The notes under the pieces are model-generated. The model had not been told where the DNA came from. It ran no database searches and saw only the letters and a list, made by a program, of their open reading frames with translations. From contig NZ_WQPN01000033.1 in assembly GCF_018785315.1 (NCBI RefSeq), positions 62,001-126,000 on the forward strand: a DNA stretch of 64,000 nucleotides, in the 5' to 3' direction. Positions within the stretch are counted from its first letter, which is position 1; each line of letters starts with the position of its first letter. Below are positions 15,854-24,701 of the stretch, in pieces. The DNA comes from Clostridium sp. MCC353 (GTDB lineage: Bacteria > Bacillota > Clostridia > Lachnospirales > Lachnospiraceae). Both the position numbers and the translations under genes were made by a program.

Positions 15854-17188
15854 CTATCTGCTGTTGATCGATTTCGCCAGCTCAGCGGCAGCCTGGCGGC
15901 AGTCCGCCATCACCTTTTCTTCATCGATGCAGGTGAGGATTCTGTCTTTCATCAGCACTTTACCGTTGGCTACTGTGGTAACGACGCTCCGTCCCGTCAT
16001 TCCGAACAGGATATGGCTGTTCACATTCCCTGCGTTCATGGGTGTCAGAGGGATATAATCGGTTACAATCACATCCGCCGCCGCTCCTTCTTTCAATACG
16101 CCCAGAGGCTTTTTAAAGTAACGGTTGGCGATCTTCGCATTTCCCTCAAACAGCATGGCCGGAACCTCGCTCCAGGCCGCGTTGGCGTTGCACAAGTGAT
16201 GTTTGTGGAGCACATTGGCCACCTTATAAGATTCTGTCATATCGTGGGTATAACCGTCTGTTCCAAGTCCGGTCAGCACGCCTGTATGGAAGATTTCCAT
16301 GGTGGGCGGGCATCCGCAGGCATTGCCCATGTTGGATTCCGGATTATGTACAACCATGGTATCCGTTTCCTTTAAAAGCTCCATCTCGTGCTTGTTCACG
16401 TAAATGCAGTGGGCCGCTAAGGTTTTCTCTCCTAATATACCGCAGTCCATCAGACGGTCGATGATCCGTTTGCCGTGGGCGCTTAAACACTGGTGAAGGT
16501 CTTCGATCCCCTCCGCCACATGGATGTGGTATCCCACGCCTTCCGGTTTGCTGGCCGCACATAATTCCATGGTTTCGTCGGAAATCGTAAAGGAAGCATG
16601 CATTCCCATCATTCCGGCTATCATATCGCTGTCGTCCGCCTGGGCGTGTTTGATGAAATCCACGTTTTCCTTAACAGAAGCCTTCGCCTTATCCTTTCCG
16701 TCACGGTCGGAGATCTCATAGCAGAGGCAGGACCGGATTCCGGTCTCTTTTGCCGCTTCCTCTATGCGAAATAAGGACCCTTCTATGTGTCCGAAACTGG
16801 CGTGGTGGTCGAAGACGGTAGTCACTCCGTTCTTAATGGAATCGATATACGTCGCCATGGCGCTTAAATATGTCTGATCCAGGGTCAGGTGGCGGTCGAT
16901 GGTCCACCACATCCCGTCCAGGATGTCTAAAAATCCGTGGGGATCGTATCCGCTGATGCTCAATCCTCTGGCGAACGCGCTGTAGATGTGCTCATGTACA
17001 TTAATAAATGAAGGCATGATCACTCCGCCCCTGGCGTCGATGTATTCCGCATCGGGATAAGCCTGTTTTACCTCATCTAAGGAACCCACTTTTACGATCG
17101 TGTTCCCATCTATCGCAACCGCTCCGCATTCCACAAACGGATTGCTGTCATCTCTTGTTATCATTCTTCCATTGCCTATTACCAGCAT
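15854..17188 (-). CDS. ssnA: Putative aminohydrolase SsnA
   Basis: Amidohydrolase-superfamily enzyme (444 aa) of the guanine/TRZ-ATZ deaminase group. The metal motif H65-E-H67 lies in FINVHEHIYS. Further ligands appear in GYHIHVAEG, LAAHCIYV and GLGTDGYTHD. It is the first gene of the leftward purine operon, 242 bp from the divergent regulator, with AAAGGAG before the ATG. SsnA is one of the genes conserved in the urate-degradation cluster; it probably removes an amine or opens a ring on a purine intermediate, but the substrate is not visible from sequence. Confidence 0.9.
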   Translation of the reverse strand: MLVIGNGRMITRDDSNPFVECGAVAIDGNTIVKVGSLDEVKQAYPDAEYIDARGGVIMPSFINVHEHIYSAFARGLSISGYDPHGFLDILDGMWWTIDRHLTLDQTYLSAMATYIDSIKNGVTTVFDHHASFGHIEGSLFRIEEAAKETGIRSCLCYEISDRDGKDKAKASVKENVDFIKHAQADDSDMIAGMMGMHASFTISDETMELCAASKPEGVGYHIHVAEGIEDLHQCLSAHGKRIIDRLMDCGILGEKTLAAHCIYVNKHEMELLKETDTMVVHNPESNMGNACGCPPTMEIFHTGVLTGLGTDGYTHDMTESYKVANVLHKHHLCNANAAWSEVPAMLFEGNAKIANRYFKKPLGVLKEGAAADVIVTDYIPLTPMNAGNVNSHILFGMTGRSVVTTVANGKVLMKDRILTCIDEEKVMADCRQAAAELAKSINSR

Positions 17189-17212
17189 GTTTTATTCTCC
17201 TTTGCTCATATA

Positions 17213-17229
17213 ATGATATTGGATATTAT
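17213..17229. promoter_or_regulatory. Near-palindrome upstream of ssnA
   Basis: ATGATAT-TGG-ATATTAT is an inverted repeat with one mismatch, 25 bp upstream of the ssnA start and overlapping a possible leftward promoter (TTGTGC, 17 bp, TATATG). It could be an operator for the divergent YheO-type regulator. Inference only. Confidence 0.4.
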
Positions 17230-17342
17230 GCACAACCGCCCTTCCCCGAAACGGCAGCGCAAACTACATATTGCCTTATGTCTACAGTCTAACATTAATA
17301 AATAAGAAATGCAAGACACATTTGAAAAATTTTTGAGTTTAC

Positions 17343-17357
17343 CTAAAAAATTTTTAG
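17343..17357. promoter_or_regulatory. Palindromic operator candidate in divergent control region
   Basis: CTAAAAAATTTTTAG is a perfect 7-1-7 palindrome just upstream of the -35 box of the rightward promoter at 17366. Its place in the 242-bp region between ssnA and the regulator gene suggests a regulator-binding site. Confidence 0.45.
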
Positions 17358-17365
17358 AAAAAGTA

Positions 17366-17393
17366 TTGATTTTTAATTTTTATATGCTATGAT
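17366..17393 (+). promoter_or_regulatory. Promoter of the rightward purine operon
   Basis: TTGATT (17366-17371), 16 bp, TATGAT (17388-17393), located 38 bp before the regulator start codon in AT-rich DNA. It should drive the regulator and the genes behind it. Confidence 0.65.
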
Positions 17394-17430
17394 GGGAGTA
17401 TGATAACATTTCGCGAAAGGGAGTATCAGT

Positions 17431-18111
17431 ATGAGTTACCCATTGGATCTGCTGATTCAGATCGCACATGGAGTTGCCACCCAATTCGGCAGCGCATGTG
17501 AAATAGTAATCCACGATCTCACCAAGAAAAACATCGAAAGCTCCATCGTCTACATTGAAAACGGAAACATCACCAACCGTTCCGTAGGCGACGGTCCCTC
17601 CGGCATCGTTCTGGAGACCTTAAACAAGGATCCGAAACTCTTGGAAGATCGTCTGGCCTATCTGACTAAGACAGATAACGGCAGGATTTTAAAATCCAGT
17701 ACCATGTATATCAGGGGTGCAAATAACGACGTAGAATACATATTTTCACTCAACTATGACATCACCGGTCTTCTCACCATTGATACGGCCCTCCGTTCTC
17801 TCATTTCAACCGAAACGGAGAACTCCAAAGAGCAGCCTAAGAAGATCACCCACAATGTCAACGACCTGCTGGATACCTTATTGGAACAGTCGGTGGCATT
17901 GGTTGGAAAACCGGTGGCTCTCATGAGCAAGGATGACAAAGTGGCTGCGGTCCGGTATCTGAATGACGCCGGAGCGTTCTTAATCACAAAGTCGGGTGAT
18001 AAGGTGTCCAACTACTTCGGTATTTCAAAATTCACCTTATACAGTTATCTGGATTCCATCAAACAGGCTCAGGCCGCAGAGACGGCTAAAAGCACCACGC
18101 AGCATGATTAA
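17431..18111 (+). CDS. YheO-type PAS/helix-turn-helix regulator of purine cluster
   Basis: A 226-aa transcription regulator of the YheO-like family. Residues about 5-115 form the PAS-like sensor domain (FGSACEIVIHDL, GDGPSG, YIFSLNYDITGLLTID). Residues about 145-212 form the C-terminal helix-turn-helix region (SKDDKVAAVRYLNDAGAF, NYFGISKFTLYSYL). It is the first gene of the rightward operon and divergent to ssnA, so it probably controls both directions in response to a purine or related ligand. AAGGGAG precedes the ATG. ygeX starts 17 bp after its stop. No metal or ligand residues can be assigned with certainty. Confidence 0.85.
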   Translation: MSYPLDLLIQIAHGVATQFGSACEIVIHDLTKKNIESSIVYIENGNITNRSVGDGPSGIVLETLNKDPKLLEDRLAYLTKTDNGRILKSSTMYIRGANNDVEYIFSLNYDITGLLTIDTALRSLISTETENSKEQPKKITHNVNDLLDTLLEQSVALVGKPVALMSKDDKVAAVRYLNDAGAFLITKSGDKVSNYFGISKFTLYSYLDSIKQAQAAETAKSTTQHD

Positions 18112-18128
18112 TTTAGGAGGTTTTCAAC

Positions 18129-19334
18129 ATGAAAGCAATTGAATGGGCTGTCAATAAGATGCCCAAAACAGACGACAGGCAGTTACCTGTTATGGCTATT
18201 TCTGAGATCAAAAAAGCGAGGACATTTCACGAGAGTTTCCCGCAGTACAGCGAGACGCCCCTTGCCAGGCTGGACCACATGGCAGAATATTTAGGACTTG
18301 GCGAAGTGTATGTTAAGGATGAATCTTACCGGTTCGGTTTAAACGCATTTAAAGTGCTGGGCGGTTCTTTCGCCATGGCCCGCTACATAGCTCAGAAGAC
18401 CGGAAAAGACGTTTCCGAACTTCCATACAGCGTCCTGACTTCTGATAAATTAAGAGAAGAGTTCGGCCAGGCAACCTTCTTCACCGCCACAGACGGCAAT
18501 CATGGACGAGGTGTTGCATGGGCAGCCAACAAGCTGGGACAGAAAGCAGTCGTGTTCATGCCAAAGGGTTCCACACAGACCCGTCTGGAAAACATCCGCA
18601 AGGAAAACGCCATCGCTACCATTGAAGAAGTCAACTATGACGAATGTGTCCGCATGGCTGCTGCCGCTGCTGCTAAAACTCCTAACGGGGTTGTGGTTCA
18701 GGATACGGCCTGGGATGGTTACGAAGAGATTCCGGCCTGGATCATGCAGGGATACGGAACCATGGCTCTGGAAGCCAACGAACAGTTAGAAGGATATGGC
18801 TGCGACAGACCGACTCACGTGTTCATTCAGGCAGGCGTTGGTTCTTTGGCAGGCGCGGTTCAGGGATATTTTGCAAACCGCTATCCGGAGAATCCTCCTA
18901 AAGTTGTGGTTGTGGAAGCCGATGTGGCTGCCTGCCTCTATAAAGGCGCAAAAGCAGGCGACGGCGGCATCTACATTGTGGACGGCGATATGCAGACCAT
19001 TATGGCAGGTCTGGCATGCGGCGAGCCCAACACCATTTCCTGGGATATTTTAAAGAATCATGTGGATACATTTATTTCCGCTCCCGACTGGGCTGCGGCA
19101 AAGGGTATGCGCATGCTGGCCGCTCCGATGAAAGGCGATCCGCAGGTTACTTCCGGCGAATCAGGAGCCGCACCCTTCGGTGTGCTGGCATGCATCATGC
19201 TGATGGACGAATACAAAGAATTAAGAGAACATCTTGGCCTCAACAAAGATTCTAAGGTACTGCTCTTCTCCACAGAAGGCGATACCGACCCGGACCGTTA
19301 CAAATCAATCGTCTGGGATGGCAATGAGCGTTAA
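18129..19334 (+). CDS. ygeX: 2,3-Diaminopropionate ammonia-lyase YgeX
   Basis: PLP enzyme converting 2,3-diaminopropionate to pyruvate and two ammonia. The PLP lysine is K75 in LNAFKVLGGS. The phosphate-binding glycine loop is QAGVGSLAGA. The sequence FFTATDGNHGRGVAWAA is typical of the beta-family fold. Length (401 aa) fits the family. AGGAGG lies 8 bases before the ATG. In the urate pathway it is thought to release ammonia and pyruvate, which then feeds short-chain fatty acid formation. Second gene of the rightward operon, 51 bp before ygeY. Confidence 0.95.
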   Translation: MKAIEWAVNKMPKTDDRQLPVMAISEIKKARTFHESFPQYSETPLARLDHMAEYLGLGEVYVKDESYRFGLNAFKVLGGSFAMARYIAQKTGKDVSELPYSVLTSDKLREEFGQATFFTATDGNHGRGVAWAANKLGQKAVVFMPKGSTQTRLENIRKENAIATIEEVNYDECVRMAAAAAAKTPNGVVVQDTAWDGYEEIPAWIMQGYGTMALEANEQLEGYGCDRPTHVFIQAGVGSLAGAVQGYFANRYPENPPKVVVVEADVAACLYKGAKAGDGGIYIVDGDMQTIMAGLACGEPNTISWDILKNHVDTFISAPDWAAAKGMRMLAAPMKGDPQVTSGESGAAPFGVLACIMLMDEYKELREHLGLNKDSKVLLFSTEGDTDPDRYKSIVWDGNER

Positions 19335-19385
19335 TGAACTTTTTAATAAACTATATATTCTATATTAAATGGAGGGTATTTCATT

Positions 19386-20696
19386 ATGGATTTTAACAAA
19401 ATCAAAGAAGCTGCTAAAAATTACGAAGCTGACATGACTAAATTTTTACGTGACATCGTAAAGTTCCCCGGCGAAAGCTGCGACGAGAAAGCTCACATCG
19501 ACCGCATCGCTGAAGAGATGAGAAAACTGGAATTCGACAAAGTTGAGATCGATCCAATGGGCAACGTACTTGGCTACATGGGAACAGGCGCTACTTTAAT
19601 CGGATATGACGCACATATCGATACCGTAGGCATTGGCAACATCAACAACTGGGAATTCGACCCATATGAAGGTTTCGAATCCGATTCCGAAATCGGCGGC
19701 CGCGGAACTTCCGATCAGCTTGGCGGCATCGTATCCGCAGTATACGGAGCTAAGATCATGAAGGATTTAGGCCTTTTAAGCGACAAATACACCGTTTTAG
19801 TAACCGGTACGGTTCAGGAAGAAGACTGTGACGGCCTCTGCTGGCAGTACATAATCAACGAAGACAAAGTGAGACCGGAATTCGTAGTTTCCACAGAGCC
19901 GACTGACGGCGGCATCTACCGCGGACAGAGAGGCCGTATGGAAATCCGCATCGACGTAAAGGGCGTTTCCTGCCACGGTTCCGCTCCGGAGAGAGGCGAC
20001 AACGCGATCTACAAGATGGCTGACATCCTTCAAGATGTACGTTCCCTGAATGAGAACGACGCAGAAGACAGCACAGAGATCAAAGGCCTGGTTAAAATGC
20101 TGGATGAAAAATACAACCCACAGTGGAAAGAAGCCCGTTTCTTAGGACGCGGTACAGTTACCACCTCAGAAATCTTCTTCACATCACCAAGCCGCTGTGC
20201 AGTTGCAGATTCCTGCTCCGTTTCATTAGACCGCCGTATGACAGCCGGTGAAACATGGGAAAGCTGCTTAGACGAGATCCGCAGTCTGCCGAACGTTAAG
20301 AAATACGGCGACGACGTAAAGGTTTCCATGTATGATTACGCACGTCCTTCTTACAAGGGCCTTACTTATCCGATCGAGTGCTACTTCCCGACCTGGGTAA
20401 TTCCTGAGGATCATGCAGTGACAAAAGCTCTGGAAGAATCTTATAAGAGCATGTTCGGCGACGAGCGCACCGGTTCTGATGAAACAGTTGAGATGAGAAA
20501 AGCACGTCCTCTTACCGATAAATGGACCTTCTCAACCAACGGCGTATCCATCATGGGACGTAACGGAATTCCATGCATCGGTTTTGGACCTGGCGCTGAA
20601 GCTCAGGCTCATGCTCCGAATGAGAAGACATGGAAGAAAGATTTAGTTACCTGTGCGGCTGTTTATGCGGCACTGCCAACCTTGTACTGCAAATAA
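19386..20696 (+). CDS. ygeY: YgeY-type M20 family metallohydrolase
   Basis: M20 zinc hydrolase of 436 aa with the expected metal and catalytic residues: H77 and D79 in [10 protein letters not shown]110 in GTSDQLGG, the general-base glutamate E145/E146 in VQEEDCDG, and a late histidine in AQAHAPNE. A lid/dimer segment includes [13 protein letters not shown]. YgeY members act on amide bonds such as acylated diamines or carbamoylated intermediates; in this cluster the likely product is the YgeX substrate, but this is inferred. GGAGGG precedes the ATG. A 321-bp repeat-rich gap separates it from ygeW. Confidence 0.9.
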   Translation: MDFNKIKEAAKNYEADMTKFLRDIVKFPGESCDEKAHIDRIAEEMRKLEFDKVEIDPMGNVLGYMGTGATLIGYDAHIDTVGIGNINNWEFDPYEGFESDSEIGGRGTSDQLGGIVSAVYGAKIMKDLGLLSDKYTVLVTGTVQEEDCDGLCWQYIINEDKVRPEFVVSTEPTDGGIYRGQRGRMEIRIDVKGVSCHGSAPERGDNAIYKMADILQDVRSLNENDAEDSTEIKGLVKMLDEKYNPQWKEARFLGRGTVTTSEIFFTSPSRCAVADSCSVSLDRRMTAGETWESCLDEIRSLPNVKKYGDDVKVSMYDYARPSYKGLTYPIECYFPTWVIPEDHAVTKALEESYKSMFGDERTGSDETVEMRKARPLTDKWTFSTNGVSIMGRNGIPCIGFGPGAEAQAHAPNEKTWKKDLVTCAAVYAALPTLYCK

Positions 20697-20711
20697 TTAT
20701 TAACATAATAC

Positions 20712-20848
20712 CCTTCACCATTTAATGTAAGCGCCAGGTCGTTCGCACTAAATGGCCAGGTCATTTACATGAAAACGCCAGGCCGCTTACACTAAGGCAC
20801 CAAGCCATTTACTTTAAGGGCCAGGTCATTCACACTAAATGGTGAAGG
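20712..20848 (+). repeat. Five 22-bp repeats bounded by a 13-bp inverted repeat
   Basis: Five units begin at 20733, 20755, 20777, 20799 and 20820 with GCCAGG/ACCAAG followed by an ACAYKAAA-like part; the period is 22 (one unit is 21). The array is enclosed by perfect 13-bp arms, CCTTCACCATTTA at 20712 and TAAATGGTGAAGG at 20836. The right edge GTGAAGGCATTTCCGAAAA matches the palindrome near 57760 at 18 of 19 positions. It lies in the ygeY-ygeW gap. The rest of the gap (20849-21017) is AT-rich and shows only a small CTCGTT/AACGAG hairpin. Confidence 0.88.
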
Positions 20849-21017
20849 CATTTCCGAAAACACCCTCGTTCCTTCCCCAAATTAACGAGAGGCATACCGG
20901 AAGCCCAATGTTAACAAATAAATAATAATATTCAACTATCCAAATTCATTTAAGCAGCAAACCAATCAAACCATAAAAACAAACCAAACCATAATAAATC
21001 AGGAGGCTATTAAAACT

Positions 21018-22211
21018 ATGAAAACTTTACAGGATTACATCGACAAACTGAACGCATTAAACTTCAAAGAAATGTATGAAAATGACTTCTTCCTCACATG
21101 GGAAAAGACAGACGACGAGCTGGAAGCCATCTGGACCGTTGCTGACGCTCTCCGCTACATGAGAGAAAACAACATCTCCACAAAAGTATTTGAAAGCGGA
21201 CTGGGAATCTCCTTATTCCGTGACAACTCCACACGTACCCGTTTCTCCTTCGCATCTGCCTGCAACCTGTTAGGTCTGGAAGTTCAGGATTTAGACGAAG
21301 GAAAATCCCAGGTAGCTCACGGCGAAACCGTTCGTGAGACAGCCAACATGATCTCCTTCATGGCTGATGTTATCGGTATCCGCGATGATATGTACATCGG
21401 CAAAGGAAACGCTTATATGCACGAAGTTGTTGACGCTGTTACCCAGGGACACAAAGACGGCATCTTAGAGCAGAAACCTACATTGGTTAACTTACAGTGC
21501 GATATCGATCATCCTACACAGGCTATGGCTGATATGCTTCACATCATCCACGAATTCGGCGGAATTGAGAACTTAAAAGGCAAAAAGCTGGCTATGACAT
21601 GGGCTTACTCTCCTTCCTACGGAAAACCGTTATCCGTTCCTCAGGGTGTAATCGGCCTGATGACACGTATGGGCATGGAAGTTGTTCTGGCTCATCCGGA
21701 AGGATACGAAGTAATGCCTGAAGTTGAAGAAGTTGCTAAGAAGAACGCTGAGAAATCAGGCGGAAGCTTCAAGAGAACCAACAGCATGGCAGAAGCCTTC
21801 AAAGACGCTGATATCGTATATCCAAAGAGCTGGGCTCCATTTGCAGCTATGGAAAAACGTACCGACTTATACGGAAAAGGCGACAGCGAAGGAATCAAAG
21901 CTCTGGAGAAAGAACTTCTGGCTCAGAACGCAAATCACAAAGACTGGTGCTGTACCGAAGAACTGATGAAGACCACAAAAGACGGAAAAGCCCTTTACTT
22001 ACACTGCTTACCGGCTGACATCAACGATGTAAGCTGCGTAGACGGAGAAGTTGAAGCATCCGTATTCGACCGTTACAGAGATCCTCTTTACAAAGAAGCA
22101 AGCTACAAACCATATGTAATCGCCGCCATGATCTTCCTCGCTAAGTTCCAGGATCCGGCTGCTATCTTAAAGAAACTGGAAGAAAAAGGAACTCCAAGAA
22201 TTCTTAAATAA
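21018..22211 (+). CDS. ygeW: YgeW knotted carbamoyltransferase
   Basis: Member of the aspartate/ornithine carbamoyltransferase superfamily (397 aa). The carbamoyl-phosphate loop STRTRF is at 71-76; HPTQAMADML and HCLPADI follow. Length is greater than ornithine transcarbamylase, as for YgeW. In the purine pathway it should transfer a carbamoyl group from a ureido intermediate to phosphate, giving carbamoyl phosphate for the carbamate kinase encoded next. AGGAGG lies 9 bases upstream of the ATG. A terminator-like hairpin follows, so downstream genes may be expressed at a lower level. Confidence 0.93.
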   Translation: MKTLQDYIDKLNALNFKEMYENDFFLTWEKTDDELEAIWTVADALRYMRENNISTKVFESGLGISLFRDNSTRTRFSFASACNLLGLEVQDLDEGKSQVAHGETVRETANMISFMADVIGIRDDMYIGKGNAYMHEVVDAVTQGHKDGILEQKPTLVNLQCDIDHPTQAMADMLHIIHEFGGIENLKGKKLAMTWAYSPSYGKPLSVPQGVIGLMTRMGMEVVLAHPEGYEVMPEVEEVAKKNAEKSGGSFKRTNSMAEAFKDADIVYPKSWAPFAAMEKRTDLYGKGDSEGIKALEKELLAQNANHKDWCCTEELMKTTKDGKALYLHCLPADINDVSCVDGEVEASVFDRYRDPLYKEASYKPYVIAAMIFLAKFQDPAAILKKLEEKGTPRILK

Positions 22212-22225
22212 TTAAATTCACAGGA

Positions 22226-22260
22226 GCCGCCTGCGCATTTGCCGGCAGGCGGCCCTTTTT
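22226..22260 (+). terminator. Terminator-like hairpin between ygeW and carbamate kinase gene
   Basis: GCCGCCTGC (22226-22234) pairs perfectly with GCAGGCGGC (22245-22253), followed by CCTTTTT. The next gene is in the same direction and starts at 22283 without a clear promoter, so this may be a partial terminator or attenuator. Confidence 0.82.
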
Positions 22261-22282
22261 CACTCAAAAAGGAGATTTTATC

Positions 22283-23230
22283 ATGGAGAAGAAACAAAGA
22301 ATCGTTATCGCGTTGGGGGGCAACGCGCTTGGAAATACCCTTCCGGAGCAGATGGTTGCGGTTAAAATCACCGCAAAAGCCATTGTTGATTTGATTGAAG
22401 AAGGCTGCGAAGTGGTGGTTGTTCATGGAAACGGACCTCAGGTCGGCATGATCAACAACGCCATGGCGGCTCTTTCCAGAGAAGACCCGAACCAGCCCAA
22501 TACCCCTCTCTCCGTCTGCGTGGCCATGAGCCAGGCTTATATCGGCTATGACCTTCAGAATGCCCTGAGAGAAGAACTGCTGAACCGGAATATTGACAAT
22601 ATCCCGGTAACCACCATGATCACCCAGATGCGGGTGGATCTGGACGATCCGGCTTTCCAGAATCCGTCTAAGCCAATCGGTCATTTCATGACAGAAGAAC
22701 AGGCACGGATTGCGGAAGAAAAATACGGATATATCATGAAAGAAGATTCCGGCCGGGGATGGCGCCGCGTTGTGGCTTCTCCGAAGCCAGCCCAGATCAT
22801 CGAACTGGGAGCCATTCGTTCCTTAGTTGACGAAGGCCAGCTGGTTATCGCCTGCGGCGGCGGCGGAATTCCCGTTACTCTGAAAGGAAACCATTTAAAG
22901 GGCGCCAGCGCTGTTATCGATAAAGATTTCGCGAGCTGTCTCCTGGCAGAGGAATTGGACGCCGATTACTTAATCATCCTCACTGCTGTTGAAAAAGTTG
23001 CCATTAACTATGGGAAACCAGATGAAAAATGGCTTGATTCCATAACACCTGACGAAGCTAAAAAGTACATTGAAGAAGGTCATTTTGCGCCGGGTTCCAT
23101 GCTGCCAAAAGTTGAGGCAGCCGTTAAATTCGCCGAATCAAAACCTGGACGCAAAGCGTTGATCACCTTACTTGAAAAAGCAAAAGACGGAATCCAGGGC
23201 AAAACCGGTACGAAAATTCAAAAAGCATAA
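22283..23230 (+). CDS. arcC: Carbamate kinase
   Basis: Makes ATP and carbamate (to ammonia and CO2) from carbamoyl phosphate. Family motifs are ALGGNALG (11-18), VVVHGNGPQVGMI, VIACGGGGIPVT and VIDKDFASCLLAEELDAD. Length of 315 aa is standard. AAAGGAG precedes the ATG. Its place after ygeW supports an energy-yielding last step of purine degradation; E. coli names the equivalent gene yqeA. Followed 11 bp later by the permease. Confidence 0.94.
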   Translation: MEKKQRIVIALGGNALGNTLPEQMVAVKITAKAIVDLIEEGCEVVVVHGNGPQVGMINNAMAALSREDPNQPNTPLSVCVAMSQAYIGYDLQNALREELLNRNIDNIPVTTMITQMRVDLDDPAFQNPSKPIGHFMTEEQARIAEEKYGYIMKEDSGRGWRRVVASPKPAQIIELGAIRSLVDEGQLVIACGGGGIPVTLKGNHLKGASAVIDKDFASCLLAEELDADYLIILTAVEKVAINYGKPDEKWLDSITPDEAKKYIEEGHFAPGSMLPKVEAAVKFAESKPGRKALITLLEKAKDGIQGKTGTKIQKA

Positions 23231-23241
23231 GGAGGATTTAC

Positions 23242-24567
23242 ATGGATCACGGAAAACAGCAAGGGTCAATCTTTGAACTGAATGGTGTCCCAAAATTCTC
23301 ACAAGCAATTCCCCTGGCATTACAGCATGTGGTTGCAATGATCGTCGGCTGCGTAACTCCGGCCATCATCATTGCCAGTGTTGCAGGTATTGACGATGCC
23401 AGCCGGGTTATCCTGATTCAGGCGGCACTTGTAGTATCTGGACTGTCAACATTATTACAGCTATTCCCGATCGGAAGCAAAACCGGCTTTCACATCGGTT
23501 CCGGCCTGCCCGTCATCATGGGCGTCAGTTTCGCTTATCTGCCCAGCATGCAGGCCATTGCAGGAGACTTTAATATCGCCACGATCCTGGGTGCACAGAT
23601 CTTTGGCGGTATTGTAGCCATCCTGGTAGGACTTTCCATCGATAAGATACGTAAATTCTTCCCTCCGCTCATTGCGGGAACGGTAGTATTTACCATTGGT
23701 CTGTCCTTATATCCCACTGCCATTAACTATATGGCCGGAGGAACCTCAAGCCCAAATTACGGTTCCTGGCAAAACTGGCTGATCGCTATTTTCACTTTAG
23801 TTGTTGTTACTTTGTTAAATCATTTTGGAAAAGGTATCTTTAAACTCGCTTCTATTTTGATTGGAATCATCGCCGGATATATCGTTTCTATGCCTTTCGG
23901 TATGGTTAATTTTTCCGCAATCGGAGAGGCAGGCATGTTCCAGCTTCCCAAAATAATGCATTTCGGCATCGAGTTTGAAGTTTCCTCCTGCATCGCCATC
24001 GGACTTTTGTTCGCAATCAACTCCATACAGGCAATCGGCGACTTCTCCGCCACAACCATAGGAAGTATGGACAGAGAGCCGGACAACAAAGAGTTAAAAG
24101 GCGCGATTGTAGGATACGGAATCACCAATATTCTGGGTTCCCTGCTTGGCGGTCTCCCTACCGCTACTTACAGCCAGAATGTAGGTATCGTTACTACCAC
24201 GAAAGTTATTAACCGCTGTGTATTGGGCCTGGCAGCCATTTTAATCCTGATGGCCGGCCTGGTTCCCAAATTCTCCGCTCTCCTCACCACAATTCCTCAG
24301 TGCGTGCTGGGCGGGGCCACAGTTTCTGTATTCGCTTCTATCGCTATGACCGGTATGAAGCTTGTAATGTCGGAAGATATGACCTACCGGAATACTTCCA
24401 TCGTCGGACTAGCAGCCGCTTTGGGTATGGGTGTTTCCCAGGCATCTTCTTCCTTATCCGCGTTCCCGTCATGGGTGACCACCATTTTCGGGAAATCGCC
24501 GGTTGTAATCGCAACCATTGTTGCCGTATTACTCAACATTATCCTGCCCAGGGATAATAAGAAATAA
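23242..24567 (+). CDS. NCS2-family purine permease (urate/xanthine type)
   Basis: Membrane transporter of the nucleobase-ascorbate (NCS2) family, 441 aa, with about 14 hydrophobic segments. Family features include ALQHVVAM near the N terminus, AIGDFSATT at the first substrate-site helix and the signature QNVGIVTTTKV. Context with purine-degradation genes suggests import of urate or xanthine, like the UacT/YgfU and XanP/XanQ groups; sequence alone does not define the substrate. AGGAGG precedes the start. Last gene of the rightward operon, followed by a strong two-way terminator. Confidence 0.92.
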   Translation: MDHGKQQGSIFELNGVPKFSQAIPLALQHVVAMIVGCVTPAIIIASVAGIDDASRVILIQAALVVSGLSTLLQLFPIGSKTGFHIGSGLPVIMGVSFAYLPSMQAIAGDFNIATILGAQIFGGIVAILVGLSIDKIRKFFPPLIAGTVVFTIGLSLYPTAINYMAGGTSSPNYGSWQNWLIAIFTLVVVTLLNHFGKGIFKLASILIGIIAGYIVSMPFGMVNFSAIGEAGMFQLPKIMHFGIEFEVSSCIAIGLLFAINSIQAIGDFSATTIGSMDREPDNKELKGAIVGYGITNILGSLLGGLPTATYSQNVGIVTTTKVINRCVLGLAAILILMAGLVPKFSALLTTIPQCVLGGATVSVFASIAMTGMKLVMSEDMTYRNTSIVGLAAALGMGVSQASSSLSAFPSWVTTIFGKSPVVIATIVAVLLNIILPRDNKK

Positions 24568-24638
24568 CTGCCATTTAAAAAGCGGGAGAACTGCCAATTC
24601 TCCCACTTTATCCTCTATTTTGTGTAATCATATACTAT

Positions 24639-24698
24639 ACGGAAAAATCCCCATACAGGAGCCCGCAAGCGCCTGTATGGGGATTTTTCCGTCCGTTT
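24639..24698. terminator. Long bidirectional terminator
   Basis: A perfect 21-bp stem (24639-24659 with 24672-24692) and 12-nt loop, with A and T tracts at both sides, separates the rightward permease gene from the leftward MATE gene. A smaller hairpin GGGAGAA/TTCTCCC lies at 24583-24605. Confidence 0.88.
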
Positions 24699-24701
24699 TT
24701 A

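Noticed and set aside
22226-22260. Riboswitch or attenuator before the carbamate kinase gene
   Set aside because: Only a simple stem with T run is seen; no conserved aptamer pattern, so it is listed as a terminator-like hairpin.
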